Shown in pieces: positions 30,486-39,392 of a stretch of 41,247 bases of DNA. Where the stretch lies: NCBI GenBank assembly GCA_947175555.1, contig CAMWNK010000012.1, forward strand, positions 1 through 41,247. The letters run 5' to 3'. Source of the stretch: an uncultured Clostridia bacterium (GTDB lineage Bacteria > Bacillota > Clostridia > Christensenellales > UBA3700). A program made the position numbers and the translations under genes. Numbering within the stretch: the stretch's first letter is position 1; each line of letters starts with the position of its first letter. The notes beneath the pieces were generated by a model that did not search any database, was not told where the DNA came from, and saw nothing but the letters and a program-made list of their open reading frames with translations.

Positions 30486-30570
30486 CTCTTTTTGGTAAAT
30501 CGATGTATAAGCTAAGCCTTATTTGACATATTTCTACAACTGTGATATTTTAATATAGTAGGAGATATCT

Positions 30571-32715
30571 ATGAAAAAGAAAAAGCTATTGGTATTATTT
30601 CTGACGGTAAGTCTGTTGATAGCGGCTATTGCCGTTACGGGAGTGCTTGCAGGTTGTCAGAACAAGAAAGAAGAAGCAGTGATTACTTCTGCCAAGACGC
30701 ATAACTTCATCTATGACGGACAGGCGCATACGATCACCGCAACGCTCAATCATACCGAGTGCGAGTTGGAGTATTACAGCAGAGGTAAACTGGGAGAGAA
30801 GATTAATAACTCTTTCAAGAACGCAGGTAAATATCAGATTACTATAGTTGCTCCCGAGACCGAGCACTTTCAGAGAGCGGAGCTCAACGTTACCGTCAAC
30901 GTAACGCAGAATATCAGCGGACTTATCGCAGACGTGGCATCGTCTGTATCGGTGTCTGTGGATAAGCCCGTAATCATGGATTTGGATACGTCGTTGATAT
31001 TTACGGACGGCGCGGTTTCGCATATCTTCGCAATAGTAGCCAAGACGTATATCGACTGTCCTAACGATTACGTCAAGGGCTATGCGGAAATCAATGTCGA
31101 TTCTAAAATGGTATTCGGCATATATTTGGACGGCAGCGACTTGTACGTCAACGTAAAGGGCAATAAGTATAAATACGCCGATGCCGACGCAGGTTCGCTG
31201 TTCACGATAATCACGAGTAAAGAGATTACGGATATCGATGTCGGTAAACTCGTCAATATGGTGCTCGGCGTCATTTTGGACAGCGACAGCATATTGAGCA
31301 AAGGTAACGGCAGTTACGATATTCAGCTCAGCACTGCTAAGATATGGGCTAAGCTGAGCCCTATTGCAGCCAATTTCTTGGACGGCAATCTTAAGTACAG
31401 CGACGGTACGCCTGCCTTTGAAATTAACGGACATACCGTAGATTATAACTTTATAGATACCGTGCTCAAGAATAACGACCTCAGCCTGACCATGTCGGTA
31501 GATACTGCGGGCGGAGTGTTCAGATGTTCTGCTAGCGGCAATATTACCACCTCCGAGAGATTCGGCAGCAAGAGATACGGCATTAGCCTTAACGTAAACA
31601 AGTTTTCTATAGCTACCGATGGCGAGCGTCTCGAGACACTGCCCATCGACGGCAAGCATAGCGAATATAAAGAAATCAAGCTGCTCAATACGGATATAGA
31701 GGGCACTGTTACCTTCAGCGGAGATAACGGCAATAAGGTGTACGACTACGTCATCAAGGCTGACTTTGATCCATTCGTTATTATCAATTCCGTGAGCGAG
31801 GGTTACGATAAGGATAGACTTACAGCCGCTCTAATGCAATCGGGCTATATATATATGGATGTGAGTTCGAGCGATGCCGATCCTTCGCAGCCTTACACGC
31901 ACATCAAGTTCGTTTACGATCCCGTCCACAGCGGCAGTACGCAGGTATATGCGTTTATCAAGTTGGATTCCGACACGGACGCATTCGTAATTACGCTTGA
32001 CATAATGGACTTTATAGACCTTATCGGCGGTATCGGCAACAATTCGGTGATAGCTCCCGATATAGATACCGGCGCGCCCGACCTTAATCCCGACGATATT
32101 CTCAACGGCGACGTGATTAAGAGAGACCATATACTCAAAGCGGTGGCTGCAGGCGTACGTACGCTTGAGAACTTTATCAAGACGCCTGCGGAAGGTATTA
32201 CCTTTGAGGTGAGTATGTTCGAGGACGCATTGATTGCGTTTAAGGAGAATATGCAAGACGTACAAATCGACGTAGACGCTATCATAACATCGCTGTTTGG
32301 CGATTATGCTTCGTTCAACATCAAGGTTACGACTTCTTCGTACGGAGAGACGGTAACGGACTTCAACGCCTACGGCACGTTGAACGGCAGCAAGTATTAC
32401 GACAATGCTACCCAAGAGGTTAAAGATATCAAGTTCCTTAACGAGATAGAGGTGGATAGCACGGAGGCTATCGTGATAAATAAAGACGACGTTATCAATT
32501 CCGTCAACTCGGCTCTTGCAGATAGGGTTACCGCAAAGTATACAGACGGCACTACGGGCAGCGGCTATGCCGTATCGGTATGCGGAGTAGAAGGCTTAGA
32601 CCTCACATCTACGCAAGAGCAGACGGTAAAGCTGTATATGTACGTTCTGCGCGACGAGTCTACCAGTTGCTTCGGACTGATGGCAGTTGAGGCGAAAGTC
32701 AAGATAGGCGGCTGA
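30571..32715 (+). CDS. Large lipoprotein with N-terminal Ig-like (MBG-type) domain
   Basis: Signal peptide with lipobox (VLAGCQNKKEE), YDGQAHTITATL...FKNAGKYQITIVAPETEHF. Confidence 0.8.
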   Translation: MKKKKLLVLFLTVSLLIAAIAVTGVLAGCQNKKEEAVITSAKTHNFIYDGQAHTITATLNHTECELEYYSRGKLGEKINNSFKNAGKYQITIVAPETEHFQRAELNVTVNVTQNISGLIADVASSVSVSVDKPVIMDLDTSLIFTDGAVSHIFAIVAKTYIDCPNDYVKGYAEINVDSKMVFGIYLDGSDLYVNVKGNKYKYADADAGSLFTIITSKEITDIDVGKLVNMVLGVILDSDSILSKGNGSYDIQLSTAKIWAKLSPIAANFLDGNLKYSDGTPAFEINGHTVDYNFIDTVLKNNDLSLTMSVDTAGGVFRCSASGNITTSERFGSKRYGISLNVNKFSIATDGERLETLPIDGKHSEYKEIKLLNTDIEGTVTFSGDNGNKVYDYVIKADFDPFVIINSVSEGYDKDRLTAALMQSGYIYMDVSSSDADPSQPYTHIKFVYDPVHSGSTQVYAFIKLDSDTDAFVITLDIMDFIDLIGGIGNNSVIAPDIDTGAPDLNPDDILNGDVIKRDHILKAVAAGVRTLENFIKTPAEGITFEVSMFEDALIAFKENMQDVQIDVDAIITSLFGDYASFNIKVTTSSYGETVTDFNAYGTLNGSKYYDNATQEVKDIKFLNEIEVDSTEAIVINKDDVINSVNSALADRVTAKYTDGTTGSGYAVSVCGVEGLDLTSTQEQTVKLYMYVLRDESTSCFGLMAVEAKVKIGG

Positions 32716-32737
32716 TATCGCAATCGATAATTAAGGT

Positions 32738-32773
32738 AAGGACCTTGGCTATAGTAGCTCAAGGTCCTTTTTA
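32738..32773 (+). terminator. Rho-independent terminator
   Basis: AAGGACCTTG ... CAAGGTCCTTTTT. Confidence 0.88.
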
Positions 32774-32902
32774 ATTGTCAGTCCTATTTACGTGCGCTGA
32801 TTGCTCATCGGGATATATTGTGGAATTTGGCGAAATGTATCTATGATGATACGTTGTGAGGATATATTAGATAGATATTACACTCGTTAGCTATGGCTTA
32901 AC

Positions 32903-32932
32903 TTGATTAAGCGGACGTATTCATGCTATAAT
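32903..32932 (+). promoter_or_regulatory. Promoter upstream of trpS (extended -10)
   Basis: TTGATT-N18-TATAAT with TGC directly before the -10. Confidence 0.6.
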
Positions 32933-32966
32933 TACACGGTAAAATATAATTTGCAAGGCGTCATTT

Positions 32967-33977
32967 ATGGATAAGAAAATTATATACAGCGCCGTACAGC
33001 CTACGCATTGTCTTACGCTTGGCAACTACATAGGCGCGCTTAATAATTGGTTGCAGTATCAAAAGGAAGAGAGCAACGACTGCATATTCGCTATAGCGGA
33101 TCTGCATGCGCTTACCGTCAGACAAGATCCCAAAGCGTATAGGGAGAGATGTCTGTCGCTTTTTGCTCAGTACTTGGCTATGGGACTTGACTGCGATAAG
33201 AGCATACTTTACTTTCAGTCGCAGGTACATCAGCATGCGGAACTGCAATGGATACTCAACTGCTATACCTATGTCGGCGAAATGAACAGAATGACGCAGT
33301 TTAAGGATAAGTCCGCAAAGCATGCCGATAATATCAATATGGGATTGATGGACTATCCCGTGCTTATGGCAAGCGACATATTGCTGTATGACAGTAATTA
33401 CGTGCCCGTAGGCATAGACCAGATGCAGCATATCGAGATAACTCGCGATATAGCGGTGAGATTTAATAATTTGTACGGAGACGTATTCACCGTGCCCGAG
33501 GGCAGACTGGGCAAGGTGGGGGCTAAGATAATGAGCCTTTCCGATCCTTCGTCCAAGATGAGCAAGTCCGATCCAGACGCCAATGCCACCATTAACGTGC
33601 TTGACGAGGAGAGCGTAATAATGAAGAAGTTTAAGAAGGCGGTTACCGACTGCGACAACTTCATCGCCTACGATCCCGAAAAGAAGGCGGGGGTATCCAA
33701 TCTGCTGTCCATACTTGCCGTATGCACTGGCAAGAGCATAGAGCAGACGGTAGCCGATTGCGACGGGCTGATGTACGGACATCTCAAGATAAGGACGGGC
33801 GAGGCCGTAGCCGCCATGCTCAAGCCGGTACGCGACAACTATAAGCAGCTTATGGAAGATAGGGATTATCTGTATAAGCTGGCGGAGGACGGCAGAGTGA
33901 GAGCGCACTCAAGGGCGAGCGTTACGCTGAGCAGAGTAAAGGAAGCGGTAGGTCTTATACCCCGTATGGGCAGATAA
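32967..33977 (+). CDS. trpS: Tryptophan-tRNA ligase
   Basis: AVQPTHCLTLGNYIGALNNW, MDYPVLMASDILLYDSNYVPVGIDQMQHIEITRDIA, KMSKSDPDA. Confidence 0.95.
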   Translation: MDKKIIYSAVQPTHCLTLGNYIGALNNWLQYQKEESNDCIFAIADLHALTVRQDPKAYRERCLSLFAQYLAMGLDCDKSILYFQSQVHQHAELQWILNCYTYVGEMNRMTQFKDKSAKHADNINMGLMDYPVLMASDILLYDSNYVPVGIDQMQHIEITRDIAVRFNNLYGDVFTVPEGRLGKVGAKIMSLSDPSSKMSKSDPDANATINVLDEESVIMKKFKKAVTDCDNFIAYDPEKKAGVSNLLSILAVCTGKSIEQTVADCDGLMYGHLKIRTGEAVAAMLKPVRDNYKQLMEDRDYLYKLAEDGRVRAHSRASVTLSRVKEAVGLIPRMGR

Positions 33978-34868
33978 ATGTTTGGCTACATCGTAGTTGA
34001 CAAGCCTGATATGTATATCAAAGACTTTACGATGTACAAGGCTTTTTACTGCGGCTTTTGCAAAGGTGTGGGCAAGAGGTGTTCGCAACTGATGCGCTTT
34101 AGCACCAATTACGACATGACCTTTTTCGATATATTGTTGCACAGCGTGCACAATAGAGAGGTCGCCATATCCAACGAGGCTTGCGTGCTCAATCCCATAA
34201 AGAAAAAGAGCATATGCGTAAGCGACGAACTCACCGCCGTAAGCATAGATATCAATACGATATTGTTGCATTACAAGCTACGCGATGACGTCTACGACAG
34301 CGGCAGTTGCGCAGGCAGATTTATAGACTCGGCTATCATACGCCGTCATTATAAGGCAGCGGCTAAGCGTATGCCCGAGGCGGATAAGATATGCTCGGAC
34401 GGCTACTCGGAGTTGAGGAGACTCGAGAGCGAGCGGTGCTCGTCATTAGACGAGGTGGCGCATCCATTTGCTGATATGATGCGCTCGCTTGCGCGCTTGG
34501 CGTTCAAGGATAAGTATGACGACAATATAGGCGCGTTGATGTACAACATGGGCAGGTGGGTATACTTCTGCGATGCGTTGGACGACATCGAGGACGACTA
34601 TAAGGATAAGACGTACAATCCTTTTCTTATAGACTACGCCTATAAGAGCAGAGAAGAATTCATGAAAGAGCGCGGGGCGGAAGCCGAGTTTGCGCTCAAG
34701 AGCGCATATAAGGCGGTATGCGACGCGTTCGCTAACGTGAGCACGCCGCTATACGAAGGTGTGCTCACCAATATAATATGGTACGGGCTGCTGGGCACGA
34801 CCAATAAAATTATCGGAGGATGTAAAGTTGCAAAGAGATCCGTATTCCGTTCTCGGCTTGAGCAATGA
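33978..34868 (+). CDS. DUF5685-like family protein
   Basis: MFGYIVVDKPDMYIKDFTMYKAFYCGFCKGVGKRCSQLMRFSTNYDMTFFDILL; DALDDIEDDYKDKTYNPFL. Starts directly after trpS stop (TAA|ATG). Confidence 0.8.
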   Translation: MFGYIVVDKPDMYIKDFTMYKAFYCGFCKGVGKRCSQLMRFSTNYDMTFFDILLHSVHNREVAISNEACVLNPIKKKSICVSDELTAVSIDINTILLHYKLRDDVYDSGSCAGRFIDSAIIRRHYKAAAKRMPEADKICSDGYSELRRLESERCSSLDEVAHPFADMMRSLARLAFKDKYDDNIGALMYNMGRWVYFCDALDDIEDDYKDKTYNPFLIDYAYKSREEFMKERGAEAEFALKSAYKAVCDAFANVSTPLYEGVLTNIIWYGLLGTTNKIIGGCKVAKRSVFRSRLEQ

Positions 34869-35454
34869 CGCTACGAGAGAGCAGATTGACGAGGCGTATT
34901 ATACGCTTAAGAGCGATTGCGAAAGTAAACTTTTTGAAGAAGGTCGCGTAGGCACGGATGCCTCGCGTAAACTTGCCGAGATAGAGCGCGCTTATGCCGA
35001 CTGTCTCGAGGACTTGGATAAGAGAATCAGCTTTGACAGCTTCGGCAGCAGTTACGGCGAGGTAGAGCAACTTATCAAGGACAGCCGTATAGACGAAGCT
35101 CAGCGCAAGCTCGATACCATAGAGCCGCGCGATGCCGAGTGGCACTATATGCAGTCCGTAATTTATTATAAGCGTAACTGGCACATCGAGAGCAAGAAGC
35201 AACTTGAGATAGCTGTCGCGCTTGATCCCGATAATGCTAAGTATAAGCGTTCGCTTGACAGAATGAACGCGCAGATGAGCGGCGCGCAGGGCGAAGCGAA
35301 CAGAAGCGGTGAGCAACAGACTGTCAGAGGCGGTTATGCTCAGCCTTCTGCCGCGGAGACGACTTCTATGGCATGTTGCAATACCTGTTCTACGCTCATA
35401 TGCTGCGACTGTCTGTGCGAGTGCTGCGGAGGAGACCTCATCCCTTGTTGCTGA
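34828..35454 (+). CDS. Degenerate J-domain protein with TPR-like region and Cys-rich C-terminus
   Basis: DPYSVLGLSNDATREQIDEAYYTLKSDC...; HPD absent; ends CCNTCSTLICCDCLCECCGGDLIPCC. TTG start after GGAGG, overlaps upstream gene. Confidence 0.8.
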   Translation: MQRDPYSVLGLSNDATREQIDEAYYTLKSDCESKLFEEGRVGTDASRKLAEIERAYADCLEDLDKRISFDSFGSSYGEVEQLIKDSRIDEAQRKLDTIEPRDAEWHYMQSVIYYKRNWHIESKKQLEIAVALDPDNAKYKRSLDRMNAQMSGAQGEANRSGEQQTVRGGYAQPSAAETTSMACCNTCSTLICCDCLCECCGGDLIPCC

Positions 35455-35455
35455 T

Positions 35456-36010
35456 ATGAAGAGGTCGCACTCCTACGAGATAGCGCTTTCTGCGATATCC
35501 GCGGCAATGGCTGTCGCCTTTATCGTGGCGCAGGCATATGTGCCGATTATGACAATCGCTATCAACGTTATGGCGGCTATGGCTGTCAATCTTCCGTTTA
35601 CTAAAGACATGTGGAAGGGCGGCGTTCTTGCTTACGTAGCGGCGTCGGGGTTAGGCTTTCTTATCGTCAATATCAAGGCATTGCCATTTATAATGCTCTT
35701 CGGCGCATATTCGGTGCTGATGTGGCTGCTTGACTTTAAGTTTTATCAATCGGCTAAATTAAATAAAATCATTAAGATAGCAATTATCGCGCTTATCAAG
35801 ATAGGCTTTTATCTGCTCATGTTTTGGGCGTGCTACGTGCTTATGGACATCGCGCTCGATACGGCAAGTATATTCGGTAAGACTTTCAATCTCAATTTCT
35901 ATATAGTGTGGGGCGTGTGTTTTGCTGTGTTTTGCTTATACGATCCTCTTATCAGATGGGTGTTTAAGTGCGAAAAGGCTTTGATAAACAGAATTATCAA
36001 AAAAGATTGA
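35456..36010 (+). CDS. Hypothetical multi-TM membrane protein
   Basis: MKRSHSYEIALSAISAAMAVAFIVAQAYVPIMTIAINVMAAMAV...; ATG one nt after preceding TGA. Track start 35309 rejected. Confidence 0.75.
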   Translation: MKRSHSYEIALSAISAAMAVAFIVAQAYVPIMTIAINVMAAMAVNLPFTKDMWKGGVLAYVAASGLGFLIVNIKALPFIMLFGAYSVLMWLLDFKFYQSAKLNKIIKIAIIALIKIGFYLLMFWACYVLMDIALDTASIFGKTFNLNFYIVWGVCFAVFCLYDPLIRWVFKCEKALINRIIKKD

Positions 36011-36284
36011 TTTTTGTGATTGCAAAATAAATTCTTCTATTACACTTGGTTGCGGAGCAACATATTAGCCGCATTATGCGTTGTGGGCAATAGACGTATC
36101 CTTGTTCTGACCTTGGACGCAGTTGATATTACTTTAAGATTTGATATAGATAATTGCAATTAATTTGCAATATAAGTGCCTTGAGCCGTTATGCTATAAA
36201 GCATTTGGCTTTCTATTACGATACTGAAAATAAGTCGTTACTGACAATAGATTTATATATATATTGTATAATAGTTATATTAAT

Positions 36285-36317
36285 ATAATAAGACCGCCGA
36301 TTAAGCGGTCTTATTAT
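36285..36317. terminator. Terminator, probably bidirectional, 3' of the DUF4097-like gene
   Basis: ATAATAAGACCGC-CGATTAA-GCGGTCTTATTAT, 13 bp perfect stem. Confidence 0.85.
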
Positions 36318-36329
36318 TCAGTAGGTGGA

Positions 36330-37280
36330 TTAGTCCATCTTCTTTATATTGGCATTGTTAGAGCCTAAATTTTCTACTATAGGGTTGCCCCAGTATTTAA
36401 TATCGGCAGAGCCGCTTACCGATACGGTAAGTCTTTCGCTTACGTTCAGCTCAATCTCGCACGAGCCCGACGAGTGCACGGACGCGACTGTCAGCGCAAA
36501 GTCTTTTGCGCTTATTTCGGTAGAGCCGGAGGAGTGCACTGTAAGTTTATTACCGCTGCCGGATAGCTCTATATCCGTGCTTCCCGAGCCGTCCACTGTG
36601 ATTGTAGGGCAGGTAAGCTGAGTGCAGCTAAGTTCTACGCTGCCCGATACTTTGGCACTAAGCGAGTTGGCAACGCCCGATAACTCTATATCGGCAGAGC
36701 CGCTTGCCCTTACGCTAATGTCTTGGAACGTCCCTCTTGCGCCGAATTTTGCAGAGCCCGACGCCGTTATTGCAATGCTTTTTGCGGTTATGTTAGCGGC
36801 TTTAAGCTCGGTAGAGCCTGATATATCCAGGTCAAAGTCGCCGTATTCCCAGTCGGGCAGTTCCGCGCTCAGCGAGCCGCTTATCGTACCGCGCAGACTC
36901 AGTATTGTCTCCTCGGGTACGGTGAGTATGATATCTGTGGTTTGCTCTTTGTACATCACTCTGTGCCACCACTTCATTGAGCTCGCCGTCTCGTTGATTC
37001 TCAGCTTGCCGCCTTGCACCGCTACGCTGAAGGTGGTAAGTAAGCTGTCGCTGTAGGTGAGGCTATAGTCCTCTCCGCGTTGCAGTATCAGTCGGTGTCC
37101 GCTGCGCAGATTCATATCTATTTCATTAAACGAGGCGGAGGAGATGAAAGTCTTTTCGGCATACTCGGCGTCTTTAGTGAACAGTCTGCTTGTACCCTTG
37201 AAGTATACTGCACAGCCCACGCCCGCAATCAGCGCGCCTACGGCAACTATTATTATCATTGCAAGGACAAACTTTTTCAT
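36330..37280 (-). CDS. DUF4097/DUF2807-like beta-helix putative adhesin, membrane-anchored
   Basis: N-terminal TM, then repeated (S/G)GSxxIEL / SGSADIELSG / SGSTEISAKDF units. Confidence 0.8.
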   Translation of the reverse strand: MKKFVLAMIIIVAVGALIAGVGCAVYFKGTSRLFTKDAEYAEKTFISSASFNEIDMNLRSGHRLILQRGEDYSLTYSDSLLTTFSVAVQGGKLRINETASSMKWWHRVMYKEQTTDIILTVPEETILSLRGTISGSLSAELPDWEYGDFDLDISGSTELKAANITAKSIAITASGSAKFGARGTFQDISVRASGSADIELSGVANSLSAKVSGSVELSCTQLTCPTITVDGSGSTDIELSGSGNKLTVHSSGSTEISAKDFALTVASVHSSGSCEIELNVSERLTVSVSGSADIKYWGNPIVENLGSNNANIKKMD

Positions 37281-37924
37281 GCTCTTCCTCCCCGTATTCC
37301 CAATCCGAACTTAATTATTCCGAAATACGCTCTTATCAGATTTATTACGCACAGCATTAGCAGGCAGCCTGCTCCGAAAGCTGCTATTCCCGAGCCAAGT
37401 CCTATTAAGAAAGCTCCAAAGCTGTTTGTCATCATAAAGAACGATACTACGCACATCGCAATTCCCGACAGAGGAATCGCCATCCCCACGCCGATTAGTA
37501 CCAGCAGCACTATTCCGCCTACGAATGCTATCAGTAAAGTTAGCGGTAATAGCAATATTGTAAGGCAGCCCCTTCCGCTGCGCGCGGGGCGGTAGCTGTC
37601 ATAGACGGGCGGGGTATATACGTTGCCCTGTCTGTCATTATTCTTATTGTCGCTGTTTGCGGATGAATTGACGCCGCCTTCCATTATTTCGTCCGCCGCG
37701 CTATAGGCGGTCTGCGTCTTGCTTTTATCGTCGCTCACTACGTTAATGGCAACGTCCTCGGGGAAGCCGAATTCCTTTAATATATCCGCTTCGCCGACGC
37801 CGCTCTCGCGCTTGTCGTTGTATATCTCCTCGTAATAGTTGATTACGGCTTGCGCTTCCGCGCCCGTTATGCCGTGCCGCTCCAAAGCGCGCCGCAGATC
37901 GTCTATCCATATCTTATAGTTCAT
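37277..37924 (-). CDS. DUF1700-family membrane protein
   Basis: WIDDLRRALERHGITGAEAQAVINYYEEIYNDKRESGVGEADILKEFGFPEDVA, then TM helices; overlaps PadR gene. Confidence 0.85.
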   Translation of the reverse strand: MNYKIWIDDLRRALERHGITGAEAQAVINYYEEIYNDKRESGVGEADILKEFGFPEDVAINVVSDDKSKTQTAYSAADEIMEGGVNSSANSDNKNNDRQGNVYTPPVYDSYRPARSGRGCLTILLLPLTLLIAFVGGIVLLVLIGVGMAIPLSGIAMCVVSFFMMTNSFGAFLIGLGSGIAAFGAGCLLMLCVINLIRAYFGIIKFGLGIRGGRA

Positions 37925-38238
37925 AGCTTCCCTCCACGATTATTCAAGTAGCGGTATATTGTCATTATCTCTTCCATATCTCGGTAAAACTCTCTTAGCT
38001 GAGTCTTTCCCTTTTCCGTTATCTTATAGTATTTTCGCAATCTTCCGTTATACTCGCGGTTGCGAGTGCTCACCGCGCCCGAGGCTTCCAGTCTGCGCAG
38101 TACGGGGTATAGGGTGGATTCCGATATCTCGATATAGGGCGATAGCTGTCCGATTATCTTATATCCGTAGGACTCTTCCTCGCATATGGCTGCCAGTACG
38201 CAACCTTCGAGCAATCCCTTCTTCAGCTGAGAATCCAA
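37921..38238 (-). CDS. PadR family transcriptional regulator
   Basis: LKKGLLEGCVLAAICEEESYGYKIIGQLSPYIEISESTLYPVLRRLEASGAVSTRNREYNGRLRKYYKITEKGKTQL. Confidence 0.93.
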   Translation of the reverse strand: MDSQLKKGLLEGCVLAAICEEESYGYKIIGQLSPYIEISESTLYPVLRRLEASGAVSTRNREYNGRLRKYYKITEKGKTQLREFYRDMEEIMTIYRYLNNRGGKL

Positions 38239-38265
38239 TTTATACCTCCATACTATTCATTACAT

Positions 38266-38297
38266 AATACTATACATTGCATAGTATTGCTTGTCAA
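38266..38297 (-). promoter_or_regulatory. Promoter of PadR operon with overlapping palindromic candidate operator
   Basis: Minus strand TTGACA (38292-38297)-N17-TATAGT (38269-38274); AATACTAT-N7-ATAGTATT at 38266-38288. Confidence 0.75.
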
Positions 38298-38467
38298 CTG
38301 ATTTTCAGCCCTTTTTGCGTCTTACAGCTTATAATGAGGATAGGGGTAATAGTGTATAATGATAGGCGCTTATATTGCACGGTTGCGTAAGATAATATGC
38401 GCCGCTTTATGCGTCTGATATCAGTGATAGTCGTATCCGTTTTTATAATATGAAGATTTTCGTTGCG

Positions 38468-38959
38468 CTATCTGCGTATTAGTTCTTTAGCCTGCTTGCC
38501 GCTGATATGCTCGATTTTCAGCTCTAAGGCATTGAGCGCAGGGTAGTAGCGGTTGATTTCTTCCTCGCGCCCGTTATCGCTGTCTTGGGGGCAATACTTG
38601 ATTGCAAGTTTAGCTACCGCGATAGTCTTATCAGGCTCTTGGGTTATTTCCTTTACTTTGCCAAAGACTATTACACTCTTGTAGTACGTAGTATATTCGC
38701 TCTCCACCACGTCGTCCTTAGCTATCACGCACAGCGATGCCTTATCGTTGCGCCTTATCGCGTCTAATTTGTGTCCTGCCTTAGCGCAATGGAAGTATAT
38801 TGCATTATTGTCCCTATCGTATACGTAGCTTAGCGGCACGCCGTAAGGATATCCGTCGTCGCCCGATACCGATAGCACGCCCGAGCTTGCTCTGATAAGT
38901 ATCTCCTCACACTCTTGTTGACTCAACTGTTGATTGGCTCTGCGCATCTGTCTGAACAT
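38468..38959 (-). CDS. Pyridoxamine 5'-phosphate oxidase-like (NimA-type split-barrel flavoprotein)
   Basis: GVLSVSGDDGYPYGVPLSYVYDRDNNAIYFHCAKAGHKLDAIRRNDKASLCVI. Confidence 0.85.
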   Translation of the reverse strand: MFRQMRRANQQLSQQECEEILIRASSGVLSVSGDDGYPYGVPLSYVYDRDNNAIYFHCAKAGHKLDAIRRNDKASLCVIAKDDVVESEYTTYYKSVIVFGKVKEITQEPDKTIAVAKLAIKYCPQDSDNGREEEINRYYPALNALELKIEHISGKQAKELIRR

Positions 38960-39089
38960 TGCTTACCTCTTATTACGCTGCTTATTATTTATATAATTAT
39001 AGCATATCATTTACTCATTACTGTAGCTATAGTCATTATTTCATTGCTGTTTTTATTTAAAAAATATTAGCGGCATCAGTGCGCCGCCT

Positions 39090-39266
39090 TGTACATGTAT
39101 TAGTATAATTGATGATCATTTTTTCAATGAGTAGCCGATAATTGTATTAATATTTTAGCCTTTAAGTAATAATAAGTCAATATCTTAACGCGTAAAACGA
39201 CGAAAAACCATATATTTCCTCGCAATTCTTCCGCCCGTGATCATCAATTATACTAATTTATGTACA
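39090..39266. repeat. Long inverted repeat pair (about 30 bp arms, 117 bp between), candidate invertible promoter or MITE-like element
   Basis: Left arm 39090-39119 TGTACATGTATTAGTATAATTGATGATCAT; reverse complement of right arm 39237-39266 TGTACATAAATTAGTATAATTGATGATCAC; 27 of 30 identical. Confidence 0.85.
39152..39180 (-). promoter_or_regulatory. Sigma-A-like promoter inside the inverted-repeat segment, pointing left
   Basis: Minus strand TTGACT (39175-39180)-N17-TAAAAT (39152-39157). Confidence 0.55.
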
Positions 39267-39392
39267 TTTTTTCGGATTAAATTTCGACGCCGATATACAA
39301 TATCTGAGATAAACGGAACAATTTCGCATTGCTCTTAAATATACGCTGAGATAACTATAAATCGAAATAGTAGTCGTGTATACGGAGTTATA

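Noticed and set aside
32774-32966. T-box leader upstream of trpS
   Set aside because: No T-box core (AGGGTGGNACCGCG) or terminator/antiterminator seen; an extended -10 promoter near 32903-32932 explains the region.
35309-35455. N-terminal extension of the membrane protein ORF
   Set aside because: Overlaps the J-like coding region; ATG at 35456 directly after the TGA is the credible start.
36100-36280. AT-rich palindromic stretches (TTGCAATTAATTTGCAA; AGCC...ATGC/GCAT...GGCT)
   Set aside because: Short and imperfect; no clear element or gene association.
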